Translations under genes and position numbers: made by a program
Notes under the pieces: model-generated
The model's database searches: none
What the model was told of the DNA's origin: nothing
Seen by the model: only the letters and a program-made list of their open reading frames with translations
From: Candidatus Crickella caballi
GTDB lineage: Bacteria; Bacillota; Clostridia; Peptostreptococcales; Anaerovoracaceae
Assembly: GCA_018064665.1 (NCBI GenBank)
Contig: JAGHUV010000002.1
Coordinates: 1 to 64,000 of the forward strand
Length of the DNA: 64,000 nt
Direction of reading: 5' to 3'
Shown: positions 8,458 to 18,074 of the stretch, one piece after another
How the letters are laid out: every line of letters starts with the position of its first letter
How positions within the stretch are numbered: position 1 is the first letter of the stretch

Positions 8458-9009
8458 ATGAGTTCAAAATATATTATGATCGATGGGCTGAAGCTTGAAC
8501 TTCAGCGCAAGAAAATCAAGAGAATGAATATGCGGATCAAGGAGCCTGACGGGCATATTGTAATCAGTGCTCCGTATCTCACTCCGGAATTTGAAGTGGC
8601 AAGGTTTGTCAGAAGTAAGCGGAGATGGATCGATCGCAATGTCGCACGAGTACGCAGCAAAGCTGCTGCTCACCCCGAGCCGCAGTCAAATGCTGAGAAG
8701 GAGCGGCTCAGGGCCGCGCTGAAGGCGCGTATTGCCGTGCGGCTGCCGGCAATCGAGCAGCAGGCGGGACTTCGTTGCTCCGGCTGGACTGTTCGTGACA
8801 TGCATACCAGATGGGGCAGCTGCAATACAAGTACACATCACATCAATTTCAGCCTGATGCTGGCAACAAGATCGGATGCAGAGCTTGACTATGTGATAGT
8901 GCATGAGCTTGTACATACGCGGGTCGCTAACCACGGACCTGATTTCTATGCATATATGGACCGACTTATGCCGGGATGGAAGAATATAAGAAAGAGCCTG
9001 AAGTATTAG
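8458..9009 (+). CDS. YgjP-like (DUF45) metallopeptidase-type protein
   Basis: About 183 residues, UPF0758-unrelated DUF45/YgjP family, fold related to zinc metallopeptidases. The zinc site is seen in HELVHTRVANHGPDF (HExxH plus a third His), preceded by the family signature RWGSCN (about 119-124). Family members are found beside restriction or RNA-processing genes, but no substrate is established. Start is ATG at 8458; a GTG directly before it at 8455 is equally placed. It begins 6 nt after the pseudouridine synthase, so it is in the same operon. Confidence 0.85.
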   Translation: MSSKYIMIDGLKLELQRKKIKRMNMRIKEPDGHIVISAPYLTPEFEVARFVRSKRRWIDRNVARVRSKAAAHPEPQSNAEKERLRAALKARIAVRLPAIEQQAGLRCSGWTVRDMHTRWGSCNTSTHHINFSLMLATRSDAELDYVIVHELVHTRVANHGPDFYAYMDRLMPGWKNIRKSLKY

Positions 9010-9033
9010 GAACAATATTTCAGGCTCTTTTAT
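8991..9033 (+). terminator. Terminator overlapping the end of the DUF45 gene
   Basis: AAAGAGCCTGAA (8991-9002) and TTCAGGCTCTTT (9019-9030) form a perfect 12-bp stem whose left arm lies within the coding sequence, followed by TTAT. Confidence 0.75.
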
Positions 9034-9066
9034 TGTGCTTAATATGCGTATTATAAGCCTTATCCA

Positions 9067-9075
9067 TGCTATAAT
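9067..9075 (+). promoter_or_regulatory. Extended -10 promoter of the antiporter gene
   Basis: TGCTATAAT (TGN plus a perfect TATAAT at 9070-9075). No good -35 box. The predicted start near 9082 is 2 nt before the ATG at 9084, leaving no room for a Shine-Dalgarno site. Confidence 0.6.
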
Positions 9076-9083
9076 AATTTATT

Positions 9084-11384
9084 ATGGAAGTGGATAGACT
9101 TATTGTTGATCTGGCGATTATGCTGTCTGTCGCAGCATGTGTCGCAATAGTATTCAAGAGGCTCAGATTACCTACGATACTGGGCTATATTGTTGCGGGT
9201 TTTCTGATCAGCCCTAACTTCAGATTCTTTCTGGATGTGGAGAGTGAGGGCTCTATTGAGATACTCAGCGAGATCGGCGTAATAATAATTCTGTTCCACA
9301 TTGGACTTGAATTTGATTTCCACAAGATAGCAGACATAGGCAGTACGGCGCTGGTTTCTGCGCTCGTGAAGATGTCCGGAGTTCTTTTCATAGGATATTC
9401 GTTCGGACTGCTTCTGGGAATGTCTACAATGGACTGCATATTCCTTGGCGCAATGCTTTCCATCAGCTCGACGGTAGTAATACAGAAATGCTTCTCGGAG
9501 CTTGGCATGGAGAAGCAGAAATGCGCGGGCCTGGTAATGGGCTCCCTTGTAATGGAGGACGTTATATCCATCTTTATGATGGTAATCCTGACCGCTATGT
9601 CGGCAGGACAGGGACAAAGCGGTAACGGTATAGCTCTTAAGCTCGGACTGATGCTTTGCTATCTTGCAATCTGGCTTGTTCTGGGAATTTACATTGTTCC
9701 GACACTTCTGGACAAGGCCATGAACTATATGAACGATGAGATGCTTACGATCCTTTCGCTGGGCTTCTGCTTCCTCATGGCACTCCTGGCCAATGCACTG
9801 GGCTTCTCTATGGAGCTCGGAGCCTTCCTTGCAGGTTCATTCTTTGCAGGAACCAAGCATATTGAAGATGTGGAGCGTGTGACTAAGGGGGTAAAGGATC
9901 TGTTCGGTACGGTATTCTTTCTGTCTGTAGGAATGATGGTCGACACAGATGTCATTGCTTCAAGATGGACCTCGATATTACCTATTGCTATAGTAGCTGT
10001 TGTTGCAAAGCTGATATTTGCAACGATAGGAATGGTGCTTTCCGGACAGGACCTTGATACATCAATAAGAGGCGGAATCAGTCTGGCGCCTATAGGTGAG
10101 TTTTCTTTCATCATAGCGGGTCTTGGCATTTCGCTCGGAGTCATGGACTCTTATCTGTATCCCGTAATAGTGGCAGCCTCGATACTTACGATAATATTCA
10201 CACCGGTTCTCATGAAGAATTCGGATAGGATAGTAAAGCTGGTGATGAAGCTTATACCGGACAAAATGAAGCGACGTCTGGACAGCTATACTTCCGAAGA
10301 CCAGGACGAAGAGAAGGACGATGAGTGGAGAACAGTAATTAAGGACTTTATCTTCAGACTGGGACTATACGGATCGATAATGCTGGTAAGCGCATTGGTT
10401 GCGTGCAAACATGTACAACCGATGCTGGAAGAACTAATCGGAAACAGGGCATCGAAATCTGTAACCTGCATAGCTATATATGTAGTAATTGCGTTGTTCC
10501 TCAAGCCGTATATGTCAGGCAGAAGTCTGGCTTTTACAAAGCTATGGACGGATAAGCTTTCCAACAGACCTCCGCTGATTGCTATGGTACTGTTCAAAGT
10601 AGGAGTATTTATTGCTATTGCATATTATCCGATCATGACGCTTTTCCACCTGCATCAGGCAACCATGCTGATACTGATAGTAGCGGCAACAGTCATCGCA
10701 GCCAAATCAGACTTTATAGCAGGTTATTATCTGCAGCTGGAGGCAAGATTCCTGTCCAATCTAAATCAGAAGACAATGGATGAAAGAAAGGGACTCAATA
10801 AGCAGCACTGGCTTGAAGAAGACTACAGCATATTCAGCTGGTATGTTCCGGAGGACGCGGAATATGCAGGCAGGACTCTGGAGAATCTGGCCTGGGGTAA
10901 GCAGCAGGTATACGTTGTCAAGCTGAAGAGAGGCAGGAAGAACGTAGCTATGCCTTCTGCCAAGACTCAATTGCTTGCAGGCGACAAGGTATATGTAATA
11001 GGTGAGCATAAATCACTCAGGACCTTCCACAAAACCCTGGATATAGGCAAGCTTGATAATATGAGGACGCTCAAGGAATTTCTTGACGGAGCGTATCCGG
11101 ACAAAGAACATGCTCTGGCATGTCTTGCACTCAAGGTAAGAGGAACCGAGAATTACGCCGGTAAGCCGATTAAACAAAGCGGTATCAATGCCAAGGTTCA
11201 TTGCATGATACTCGGCCTGGAGCGACAGGGATATGCAACAACGATGCCTGATGCAAATATGATAATTGAGGAAGGCGATATATTGTGGATAATCGGAACG
11301 AGCGATAATCTGAACAGGCTGGCTTTGCATTCTGTTGGCGAAGCCGGTAAACACAGTAATAAAAACTCAGCTTCCGCTGAATAG
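9084..11384 (+). CDS. CPA2-type monovalent cation:proton antiporter with RCK_C domains
   Basis: A 766-residue Kef/CPA2 family transporter exchanging K+ or Na+ for protons. Residues about 5-385 form the antiporter core of some 12 membrane helices, with GLEFDFHKI and the ion-site region GAFLAGSFFAG. A second group of about four helices (430-545) follows. Two cytoplasmic RCK_C/TrkA_C-like domains come last (about 595-660 and 677-750), likely ligand-binding gates. No TrkA_N (NAD-binding) domain is seen, unlike KefB/KefC. The cation is not deducible. It appears to have its own leaderless-type promoter and is followed after 13 nt by the AAA gene. Confidence 0.85.
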   Translation: MEVDRLIVDLAIMLSVAACVAIVFKRLRLPTILGYIVAGFLISPNFRFFLDVESEGSIEILSEIGVIIILFHIGLEFDFHKIADIGSTALVSALVKMSGVLFIGYSFGLLLGMSTMDCIFLGAMLSISSTVVIQKCFSELGMEKQKCAGLVMGSLVMEDVISIFMMVILTAMSAGQGQSGNGIALKLGLMLCYLAIWLVLGIYIVPTLLDKAMNYMNDEMLTILSLGFCFLMALLANALGFSMELGAFLAGSFFAGTKHIEDVERVTKGVKDLFGTVFFLSVGMMVDTDVIASRWTSILPIAIVAVVAKLIFATIGMVLSGQDLDTSIRGGISLAPIGEFSFIIAGLGISLGVMDSYLYPVIVAASILTIIFTPVLMKNSDRIVKLVMKLIPDKMKRRLDSYTSEDQDEEKDDEWRTVIKDFIFRLGLYGSIMLVSALVACKHVQPMLEELIGNRASKSVTCIAIYVVIALFLKPYMSGRSLAFTKLWTDKLSNRPPLIAMVLFKVGVFIAIAYYPIMTLFHLHQATMLILIVAATVIAAKSDFIAGYYLQLEARFLSNLNQKTMDERKGLNKQHWLEEDYSIFSWYVPEDAEYAGRTLENLAWGKQQVYVVKLKRGRKNVAMPSAKTQLLAGDKVYVIGEHKSLRTFHKTLDIGKLDNMRTLKEFLDGAYPDKEHALACLALKVRGTENYAGKPIKQSGINAKVHCMILGLERQGYATTMPDANMIIEEGDILWIIGTSDNLNRLALHSVGEAGKHSNKNSASAE

Positions 11385-11397
11385 TAAGGAGTAGAAA

Positions 11398-12855
11398 ATG
11401 ATAGATAAAAGTTTGATGGTTACAATAAAGATGCTGTGCGACAGTCTCGACGAAAGTGCTCTTGGTATCAAGGCTCTGGTACCGACAAGCAGGAAGACTA
11501 CATACGAGATTTTTAAATCGGAGACCGTGCGTCTGCTTACTTATCTCGGATGCATAGACGGAGACTTCTCCGACAGAGAGGTACGCTTTATCAATGAGTA
11601 TCTTGATACCGATTACAACATCAAGGATCTTCGCAGACTCGTTGATAATGACAAGGAGATCAGCAGCATTGAGACAACTGTACCTGTCTTTATGAAGATA
11701 ATCATCAATGCTGACAATATCAGACTGCAGAGAGGAGTTCCTCACGGCGAGGCGACTTGCGTGACAATGTATCAGTTCTTTGGCGAGATCGGACGCAACT
11801 TTATAGCCTGTGATGATAAGGTGGGAGAGAAGGAGACTGAAGCGCTTACCAATATTCTTGAAACGATGCGTCTGTATTATGAGGATAAGGACGAGGAATA
11901 TAAGGAGCAGAACAAGGCTTCGGGAAATGAGATGAATGCCGGAACTGCGGGCGGCGCAGCAAGTGCAGCACAGGTAGAGGTTTCTGTCGAGAGCAGCAAG
12001 GACGCTGCAGCTCAGGCTCAGGCTGAAGAGGAGATAGGAACGCTGGAGGAGCTGCTCGAAGAGCTCAATTCACTTGTCGGACTTGAGAAGGTTAAGAAGG
12101 ATGTAAATTCTCTTATCAATCTGGCTCAGGTAATGAAGCTGCGTCAGGAAAGAGGTCTGAAGCAGGTGGATATTACGCTTCACCTTGTTTTCTCGGGAAA
12201 TCCGGGAACAGGTAAGACTACTGTTGCAAGACTTATCTCTAAGCTGTATTACAGAATAGGAGTGCTCTCCAAGGGTCAGCTTGTCGAGGTTGACCGTTCG
12301 GGTCTTGTTATGGGCTATGTCGGACAGACTGCAATTAAGACTGCGGAGGTTCTGCAGAGTGCTGTCGGTGGTGTGCTTTTCATTGATGAGGCATATGCAC
12401 TTACTGCAAGAAGAGGAGATAATGATTTCGGCCAGGAGGCTGTAGACACCATACTTAAGGGCATGGAAGACAACAGAGACGACCTTGCTGTAATTGTTGC
12501 GGGCTATCCTGATCTCATGACTGAGTTCATCAACTCCAATCCGGGTCTCAAATCGAGATTCAACAAGTACATCTTCTTTGATGACTACACACCGGAGGAG
12601 CTTTTCGCTATCTTCGAGTCGCAGTGCAAGAAGAACGGATATGAGGCAGATGATGAAGCTAAGGAATTCGTTAAGGAGTTCTTCAAGAACAGATATGACA
12701 ATCGTGATGACAATTATGCAAATGCGCGTGATGTCCGCAACTTCTTTGAGAAGGCTGTAGTTGAACAGGCCAACCGTCTGTCCAAGGAGGAGGCTCCGAC
12801 AGATGAGGAGCTGTCAACATTCAAGCTTTGCGACGTAAGTGCGGTTGAACTGTAG
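11398..12855 (+). CDS. TerB-like domain plus CbbX/SpoVK-type AAA+ ATPase
   Basis: A 485-residue two-part protein. Residues about 10-160 form a helical domain with two acidic segments, GCIDGDFSDREV (51-62) and CDDKVGEKETEA (138-149), spaced as in TerB-like domains. A low-complexity Ala/Gln/Glu linker (175-212) follows. The C-terminal half is an AAA+ ATPase of the CbxX/CfqX/SpoVK family, with Walker A GNPGTGKTT (267-275), Walker B VLFIDEAYAL, and the GLEKVKKDV entry motif (228-236). Such ATPases remodel protein complexes; the target here is unknown. It sits between an ion antiporter and DUF445. Confidence 0.85.
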   Translation: MIDKSLMVTIKMLCDSLDESALGIKALVPTSRKTTYEIFKSETVRLLTYLGCIDGDFSDREVRFINEYLDTDYNIKDLRRLVDNDKEISSIETTVPVFMKIIINADNIRLQRGVPHGEATCVTMYQFFGEIGRNFIACDDKVGEKETEALTNILETMRLYYEDKDEEYKEQNKASGNEMNAGTAGGAASAAQVEVSVESSKDAAAQAQAEEEIGTLEELLEELNSLVGLEKVKKDVNSLINLAQVMKLRQERGLKQVDITLHLVFSGNPGTGKTTVARLISKLYYRIGVLSKGQLVEVDRSGLVMGYVGQTAIKTAEVLQSAVGGVLFIDEAYALTARRGDNDFGQEAVDTILKGMEDNRDDLAVIVAGYPDLMTEFINSNPGLKSRFNKYIFFDDYTPEELFAIFESQCKKNGYEADDEAKEFVKEFFKNRYDNRDDNYANARDVRNFFEKAVVEQANRLSKEEAPTDEELSTFKLCDVSAVEL

Positions 12856-12888
12856 AATAATATAAATTAAGCAAGAGAGGGATCAAAC

Positions 12889-13785
12889 ATGGATTGGTCT
12901 GTGTTTTTAAAATATATTGTACCGCCGCTTGTTGGAGCAGTGATAGGCTATTTCACCAATCTTATAGCGGTCAAAATGCTCTTCTTCCCGCATGAAGAAA
13001 AGCATATCTTCGGACGCAAAGTGCCGTTCACACCGGGAGCAATTCCAAAGGGCAAGGCGCGGCTTGCGAAGTCGGCAGGAGACATTGTAGCGGGACAGCT
13101 TATTACGCAGGAGGATATCTCGAATAAGATGCTGACCGAGGAAATCGAGAAGCCGCTTATCGAGAAAGCCATGAATATACTGGCTGAGGATATAGGAGTT
13201 ACAGGCGCTGTACTGACCGGCGGGCGCGAGAAGTACGACAGACTCGAGGAGAGCTTTACAGAGCTCCTCACTGAGAAGATAATTGATGCCATCAAACGCA
13301 TGGACATTCCGGAGCTCCTGAAAACCGAAGGAAAGCGCATGACCAATGAGGCTTTGTCCAAGTCCAAGTTTCTGTCCATAGTAGTGACAGACCACCTCGT
13401 AGACAAGATGATGCTGGCTGTCGGCGATGAGATGGACAAGTTTGTGGACGGTAAAGGTCATGAGATGGTCGGAGATATAGTGACCGGAAGAATTCACGAT
13501 CTCAGCGAAAGGACACCGTTGCATGTTCTTGAGCAGGCGGGATACGACGAAGACTTTGTCAGAGCAAAGCTCACCGCGGCATACCGCGAATCAGTTGTGA
13601 ATGCCGTAAATTCGGCGCTCAGAAGAATAGACGTATCTGGAGTTATCGAGGATAAAATCAACTCGATGTCTGTTGACGACCTGGAGAAGGGCGTGCTTAC
13701 TGTAATGAAGACTGAGCTGGATATGATAGTCAGCCTGGGAGCACTTATCGGATTTGTGCTTGGCTGTATCAACATCTTTGTATAA
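12889..13785 (+). CDS. DUF445 family membrane protein
   Basis: A 298-residue DUF445 (YheB-like) protein. It opens with a membrane helix and the family signature PPLVGAVIGYFTNLIAVKML (about 11-30), then PFTPGAIPKGKARLA. A long helical, coiled-coil-like cytoplasmic or periplasmic middle section follows, and it closes with a second membrane helix (SLGALIGFVLGCINIFV). Function is unknown in the family. It starts 33 nt after the AAA gene with GAGAGGGATC as ribosome binding site, so the two may act together. Confidence 0.85.
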   Translation: MDWSVFLKYIVPPLVGAVIGYFTNLIAVKMLFFPHEEKHIFGRKVPFTPGAIPKGKARLAKSAGDIVAGQLITQEDISNKMLTEEIEKPLIEKAMNILAEDIGVTGAVLTGGREKYDRLEESFTELLTEKIIDAIKRMDIPELLKTEGKRMTNEALSKSKFLSIVVTDHLVDKMMLAVGDEMDKFVDGKGHEMVGDIVTGRIHDLSERTPLHVLEQAGYDEDFVRAKLTAAYRESVVNAVNSALRRIDVSGVIEDKINSMSVDDLEKGVLTVMKTELDMIVSLGALIGFVLGCINIFV

Positions 13786-13834
13786 ATGGAAGCAGGGGGA
13801 AGCTCTGCCTCGGAATGTCCGCGAAAGGATAATT

Positions 13835-14587
13835 ATGGAATTTGAAGAATACAAGCAGATGATAATAGAGCGTGAAAGAACCACTCCGGATTTTGTTAAA
13901 TTCGAGAATGTTCGCAAGGTGTATCACGTAGGTGAAGTGGATATAGAAGCCCTGCATGATGCAAGCTTTAATGTGAAGAAGGGTGAGCTTGTAGTCGTTG
14001 TCGGAGAATCCGGTGCCGGCAAGACAACGCTTCTTAATATACTTGGAGGAATGGATACGCTGACAAGCGGAAGGGTCGTTCTGGACGGACAGGAGATAAG
14101 TTCTCTGAGCCGGAAGGAGCTTACCCAATATCGCAGATACGATATCGGCTTTGTATTCCAGTTCTATAATCTGGTGCAGAATCTGACAGCACTTGAGAAT
14201 GTTTCTCTGGCTACTCAGATTTGCAAGGACCCGCTCGACTCTGCCGAGACGCTGAAGGCTGTTGGCCTCGGAGAAAGAATGAACAACTTCCCGGGACAGC
14301 TTTCGGGTGGTGAACAGCAGCGTGTTGCAATTGCCAGAGCACTTGCCAAGAATCCTAAGCTCCTGCTTTGCGACGAGCCGACGGGCGCTTTGGACTACAA
14401 CACAGGCAAGGCAATATTGAAGCTCCTGCAGGACCAGGCACATCAGACGGGAATGACTGTAATAATAATTACTCACAACAAAGCACTTACGCCTATGGCA
14501 GACAGGGTCGTAAGGGTTAAGAACGGAAGTGTTGTAGATGCAATTGTCAATCCGGCACCTACACCTATTGAAGAAATTGAATGGTAG
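13835..14587 (+). CDS. MacB/LolD-type ABC transporter ATPase
   Basis: A 250-residue ABC ATPase of the FtsE/MacB/LolD class. Walker [15 protein letters not shown], signature [15 protein letters not shown], Walker [13 protein letters not shown] and the H-loop in IIITHNKAL are intact. I choose the ATG at 13835 (upstream GAAAGGAT); a longer reading frame from 13754 would overlap DUF445 and add 27 residues that do not look like the family. The partner permease starts 3 nt after the stop. Such pairs act as mechanotransmitters or exporters rather than importers. Confidence 0.92.
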   Translation: MEFEEYKQMIIERERTTPDFVKFENVRKVYHVGEVDIEALHDASFNVKKGELVVVVGESGAGKTTLLNILGGMDTLTSGRVVLDGQEISSLSRKELTQYRRYDIGFVFQFYNLVQNLTALENVSLATQICKDPLDSAETLKAVGLGERMNNFPGQLSGGEQQRVAIARALAKNPKLLLCDEPTGALDYNTGKAILKLLQDQAHQTGMTVIIITHNKALTPMADRVVRVKNGSVVDAIVNPAPTPIEEIEW

Positions 14588-14590
14588 ATT

Positions 14591-17575
14591 ATGTTAAGAA
14601 AATCGACTCTGAGAGAGATTAAATCTTCATTAGCAAGATATCTGGCTATCTTCTCGATAGTTGCTCTTGGCGTCGGTTTTTTTGCGGGACTAAAGGATAC
14701 CAAAGCAAGTATGGTAGAGGAGGCACGCAACTATCTTAACGCGTGCAATATGTACGACTATCAGATACTGTCTTCGTACGGTATCGATGAGGACAGCGTC
14801 AGGACAGCGGCTTCCGAGAAGGGAGTAAGCGGTGCCGAAGCGAGCATACAGATCGATGTGCTTGCCGCAGGTGAGAACGAAAATGACAACGAGGCGGTTC
14901 TCAAGGCTATTTCCATTCCTGAAAGCATCAATACGGTTGCGCTTGTTGAGGGACGCATGCCTCAAGCGGATAATGAGTGTCTTGTTGATGACTACAATCT
15001 GAAGGGTGGTATGTACAAGGTGGGAGCGACCATAAAGCTCTCATCCAACAACGACAAAGGCACTCTGAAGAAATTTAATGAGAAGGAATTCAAAATCGTA
15101 GGACGTATCAGCTCGCCTCTGTATCTCGACTACCAGAGAGGATCTTCGAGCCTGGGTAACGGTTCTCTTGATACATTCTTCTACATCAGAGAGAGTGCGT
15201 TCAATACAGACTATTACACTAATCTCTATGTCACACTTGAGGGCGAAGCACCTGCCTTCTCTGAGGAGGAGAATTCAAAGCTTGACAGCTACGAGGACAG
15301 CATGGAGGCTCTTGCTGAGACGATAACGGCAGACAGAAGAGAGACTGCACGCAAAGAGGCTCAGGAGAAGCTAGACGAGAAGAAGCAGGAATATGAGGAC
15401 GGCCTTAAGGAATATAATGACGAAAAGGCTGCTGCTGACAGGAAGATAAGGGATGGAGAGAGCAAGATCAGCTCAGGCAGCAGAAAGCTTAGCAAGAATA
15501 AGAAAAGCATACAGGCACAGCTTTCCGAGCTTCAGGGAAATAAGAAAAAATTAGAATCCGGAATTGCACAGGCAGAGAAGGGCAAGAGCGATGCAAAGGC
15601 TGCACACGACGCAGAACTGATGACGGATGAGGAATACAATCAGACGATTGCAAAGCTTAACGGTACAATTGCAACTGCGAAGACCAATCTTAAGGCTGTA
15701 GAGAAAGGTATTTCCCGGTGCAATGACGGACTTAAGGAGATAGATAAACAGGATAATAAGCTTGAGAAAAGCAAGAAGGAACTGGAATCCGGAAAGAAGA
15801 CGGCGGATGCAGAATTTGCGGATGCGAAGAAGAAGCTTGATGATGCGGCGGAAGAGCTCGACAAGGCTCAGAAGGAAATCGATGAGATGGAGACCGGCAA
15901 TTCGTATGCTCTGGCCAGGACAGAAAATGCAGGCTACTCCTCGTTCGACAGCAACTCGAGTATTGTAAGCAATATTGCCAAGGTTTTCCCAGTGTTTTTC
16001 TTCCTTGTTGCAGCGCTGGTCTGCATGACGACAATGACCAGAATGGTCGATGAACAGAGAACGCAGATAGGAATCCTCAAAGCTCTTGGATACAGCAACA
16101 GAGCTGTGCTGAGCAAGTACATGTTCTACTCGGGCAGCGGCGCTATGCTCGGAGCACTCTTCGGATTCTTTGTAGGCTGCAAGGTATTCCCGCTTGTAAT
16201 ATGGCATGCCTATACAATGATGTACAGCTTCAGCGAGACTGTACCGTTCGTATTCGACTGGAAGCTTCTGGCTATATCACTGGCGGCAACGATGCTTTGC
16301 TCGATGGGAGCTACATGGGTATCCGTTTCGGCGGATTTCAAAGAAGCACCGTCTGAGCTCATCAGACCGAAGACACCGAGCGCAGGTAAGAGAATATTGC
16401 TTGAGCGAATCAAACCTGTATGGAATCACCTGAGCTTCCTGTATAAAGTATCGATGCGTAATATCTTCAGATACAAGAAGCGCTTCTTTATGATGGTTCT
16501 CGGAGTGAGCGGATGCACAGCACTTCTAATTGCGGGAATCGGCATTAACACGACGATATCGCGAGTTGCGGAGTATCAGTTCGGCGAGGTTTCGCTTTAC
16601 GATTATCAGCTTATTTTCAGCAAGAACATGGACGCGGACAGACAGGCGGATTTTATGAAGTTTGCAGAGAAAGAGACCGATGGACGAGTGGGAGATGTGC
16701 TCTTCCTGCATTCCGCAAATCTTGACGCGTACAATGGTAAGAAGAAAATCGAAGCGACCTGCGTTGCGACAGACAGCGCTGATTTTGGCCGTTATATAAA
16801 TCTGCATTACGGAAGTGAAGAGCTTCCGTACCCGGGCGACGGGGAATGTATCATAGTTCGCAAGGTTCAGAAGGAGCTTGGAGCGAATATTGGCGATGAG
16901 ATCACCCTCAAGGAAGGCTACCGGGATATGACCGTCAAGGTCGCCGGAATTTGCGATTATTATGTAGGCGAAGTGGTCTTTATGAACAATTCGACCTATG
17001 AGGCGGGTATGGGCAAAAAGCCTGAGATAAAGACGGCTTATGTTCTGGCGCCGAGCGGGTCGGATGAGGTTGCGACTAGAGAGATAGCAACTGCCGCAGG
17101 ACAGTATGATGATGTTGCAGCAGTATCTGTTAATCTTGATACTATAGACGTTGTAGACAAGATGATGGAGAGCCTTAAGGCGATAGTATTCGTAGTAATT
17201 CTGTGTGCAGGACTTCTGGCTTTCATCGTTCTGTTCAACCTTACGAATATCAATATTACGGAAAGAATAAGAGAAATAGCAACGATCAAGGTGCTGGGCT
17301 TTAATCAGCTTGAAACCTCGCAGTATGTTTTCAGAGAGAACATTTTCCTGACTGCAATTGCGGCGCTTGTGGGAATTCCTCTGGGCAACTGGTTATTGCG
17401 TTTCGTAATAGATAATATCGTAGTAAGTATGATATACTTTCAACCGAGATTAAAACCTGCAGACTATGTGATCGCGGTTGTGCTGACCTTCGTCTTCGCA
17501 TTGATAGTTAATCTCGCAATGCAGAAAAGACTTAGAGATGTCAGTATGACGGAATCACTTAAATCAATAGAATAG
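14591..17575 (+). CDS. FtsX-like ABC permease with long coiled-coil domain
   Basis: A 994-residue FtsX/MacB-fold permease. The N-terminal helix (about 18-36) is followed by a MacB-like extracytoplasmic domain. A long Lys/Glu-rich coiled coil covers about 250-432, and three membrane helices about 457-590. A second extracytoplasmic domain follows, and three more helices lie at about 865-980 (two FtsX repeats). Coiled-coil insertions of this kind occur in large Firmicute and actinobacterial permeases of the YhgE or antimicrobial-peptide-resistance type; the substrate is unknown. It forms a two-gene unit with the ATPase upstream. Confidence 0.9.
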   Translation: MLRKSTLREIKSSLARYLAIFSIVALGVGFFAGLKDTKASMVEEARNYLNACNMYDYQILSSYGIDEDSVRTAASEKGVSGAEASIQIDVLAAGENENDNEAVLKAISIPESINTVALVEGRMPQADNECLVDDYNLKGGMYKVGATIKLSSNNDKGTLKKFNEKEFKIVGRISSPLYLDYQRGSSSLGNGSLDTFFYIRESAFNTDYYTNLYVTLEGEAPAFSEEENSKLDSYEDSMEALAETITADRRETARKEAQEKLDEKKQEYEDGLKEYNDEKAAADRKIRDGESKISSGSRKLSKNKKSIQAQLSELQGNKKKLESGIAQAEKGKSDAKAAHDAELMTDEEYNQTIAKLNGTIATAKTNLKAVEKGISRCNDGLKEIDKQDNKLEKSKKELESGKKTADAEFADAKKKLDDAAEELDKAQKEIDEMETGNSYALARTENAGYSSFDSNSSIVSNIAKVFPVFFFLVAALVCMTTMTRMVDEQRTQIGILKALGYSNRAVLSKYMFYSGSGAMLGALFGFFVGCKVFPLVIWHAYTMMYSFSETVPFVFDWKLLAISLAATMLCSMGATWVSVSADFKEAPSELIRPKTPSAGKRILLERIKPVWNHLSFLYKVSMRNIFRYKKRFFMMVLGVSGCTALLIAGIGINTTISRVAEYQFGEVSLYDYQLIFSKNMDADRQADFMKFAEKETDGRVGDVLFLHSANLDAYNGKKKIEATCVATDSADFGRYINLHYGSEELPYPGDGECIIVRKVQKELGANIGDEITLKEGYRDMTVKVAGICDYYVGEVVFMNNSTYEAGMGKKPEIKTAYVLAPSGSDEVATREIATAAGQYDDVAAVSVNLDTIDVVDKMMESLKAIVFVVILCAGLLAFIVLFNLTNINITERIREIATIKVLGFNQLETSQYVFRENIFLTAIAALVGIPLGNWLLRFVIDNIVVSMIYFQPRLKPADYVIAVVLTFVFALIVNLAMQKRLRDVSMTESLKSIE

Positions 17576-17586
17576 AGGTAATTAAA

Positions 17587-18066
17587 ATGAAAACATTCAC
17601 AATCGAAATGGAAGCCGGCGGAATCATGAAGGGCGAGCTCTATGAGGATATCGCACCTAAGACGGTTGCAAACTGGGAGAAGTTAGCCAATGAAGGCTTC
17701 TATGATGGACTTATTTTCCATAGAGTAATTCCTGGCTTCATGATCCAGGGAGGATGCCCTAACGGGAACGGAATGGGCGGTCCGGGATATACGATCGAAG
17801 GTGAGTTCACAATGAACGGCTTCAGAAATGATCTCAGGCACGAGAGAGGCGTCCTTTCAATGGCAAGGGCTATGGATCCTGATTCTGCGGGATCACAGTT
17901 CTTCATAATGACCACGACCTCGCCGCATCTTGACGGACAGTACGCAAGCTTTGGCCGCGTAACTGAGGGAATGGAGGTTGCTGACGAAATCGTAAGCCAG
18001 AGAAGAAACAGAATGGACAAGCCTCTTGTTGATCAGGTTATTAAATCAATCAGAGTAGAAGGATAA
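17587..18066 (+). CDS. ppiB: Cyclophilin-type peptidyl-prolyl isomerase
   Basis: A 159-residue cytoplasmic cyclophilin without a signal peptide. It catalyses cis-trans isomerisation of prolyl peptide bonds. Family landmarks are FHRVIPGFMIQGGCPNGNG (about 45-63), the SQFFIM strand (about 102-107) and HLDGQYASFGRV (about 113-124). It starts 11 nt after the permease with GAGGTAATT as ribosome binding site, so it may be a read-through passenger of that operon. Two short cyclophilin-variant loops are absent, giving the compact single-domain form. Confidence 0.94.
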   Translation: MKTFTIEMEAGGIMKGELYEDIAPKTVANWEKLANEGFYDGLIFHRVIPGFMIQGGCPNGNGMGGPGYTIEGEFTMNGFRNDLRHERGVLSMARAMDPDSAGSQFFIMTTTSPHLDGQYASFGRVTEGMEVADEIVSQRRNRMDKPLVDQVIKSIRVEG

Positions 18067-18074
18067 TAAAGGAA

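Noticed and set aside
13754..13834. A 27-residue N-terminal extension of the ABC ATPase
   Set aside because: It overlaps DUF445, is out of character for the family and the ATG at 13835 has a better ribosome binding site.
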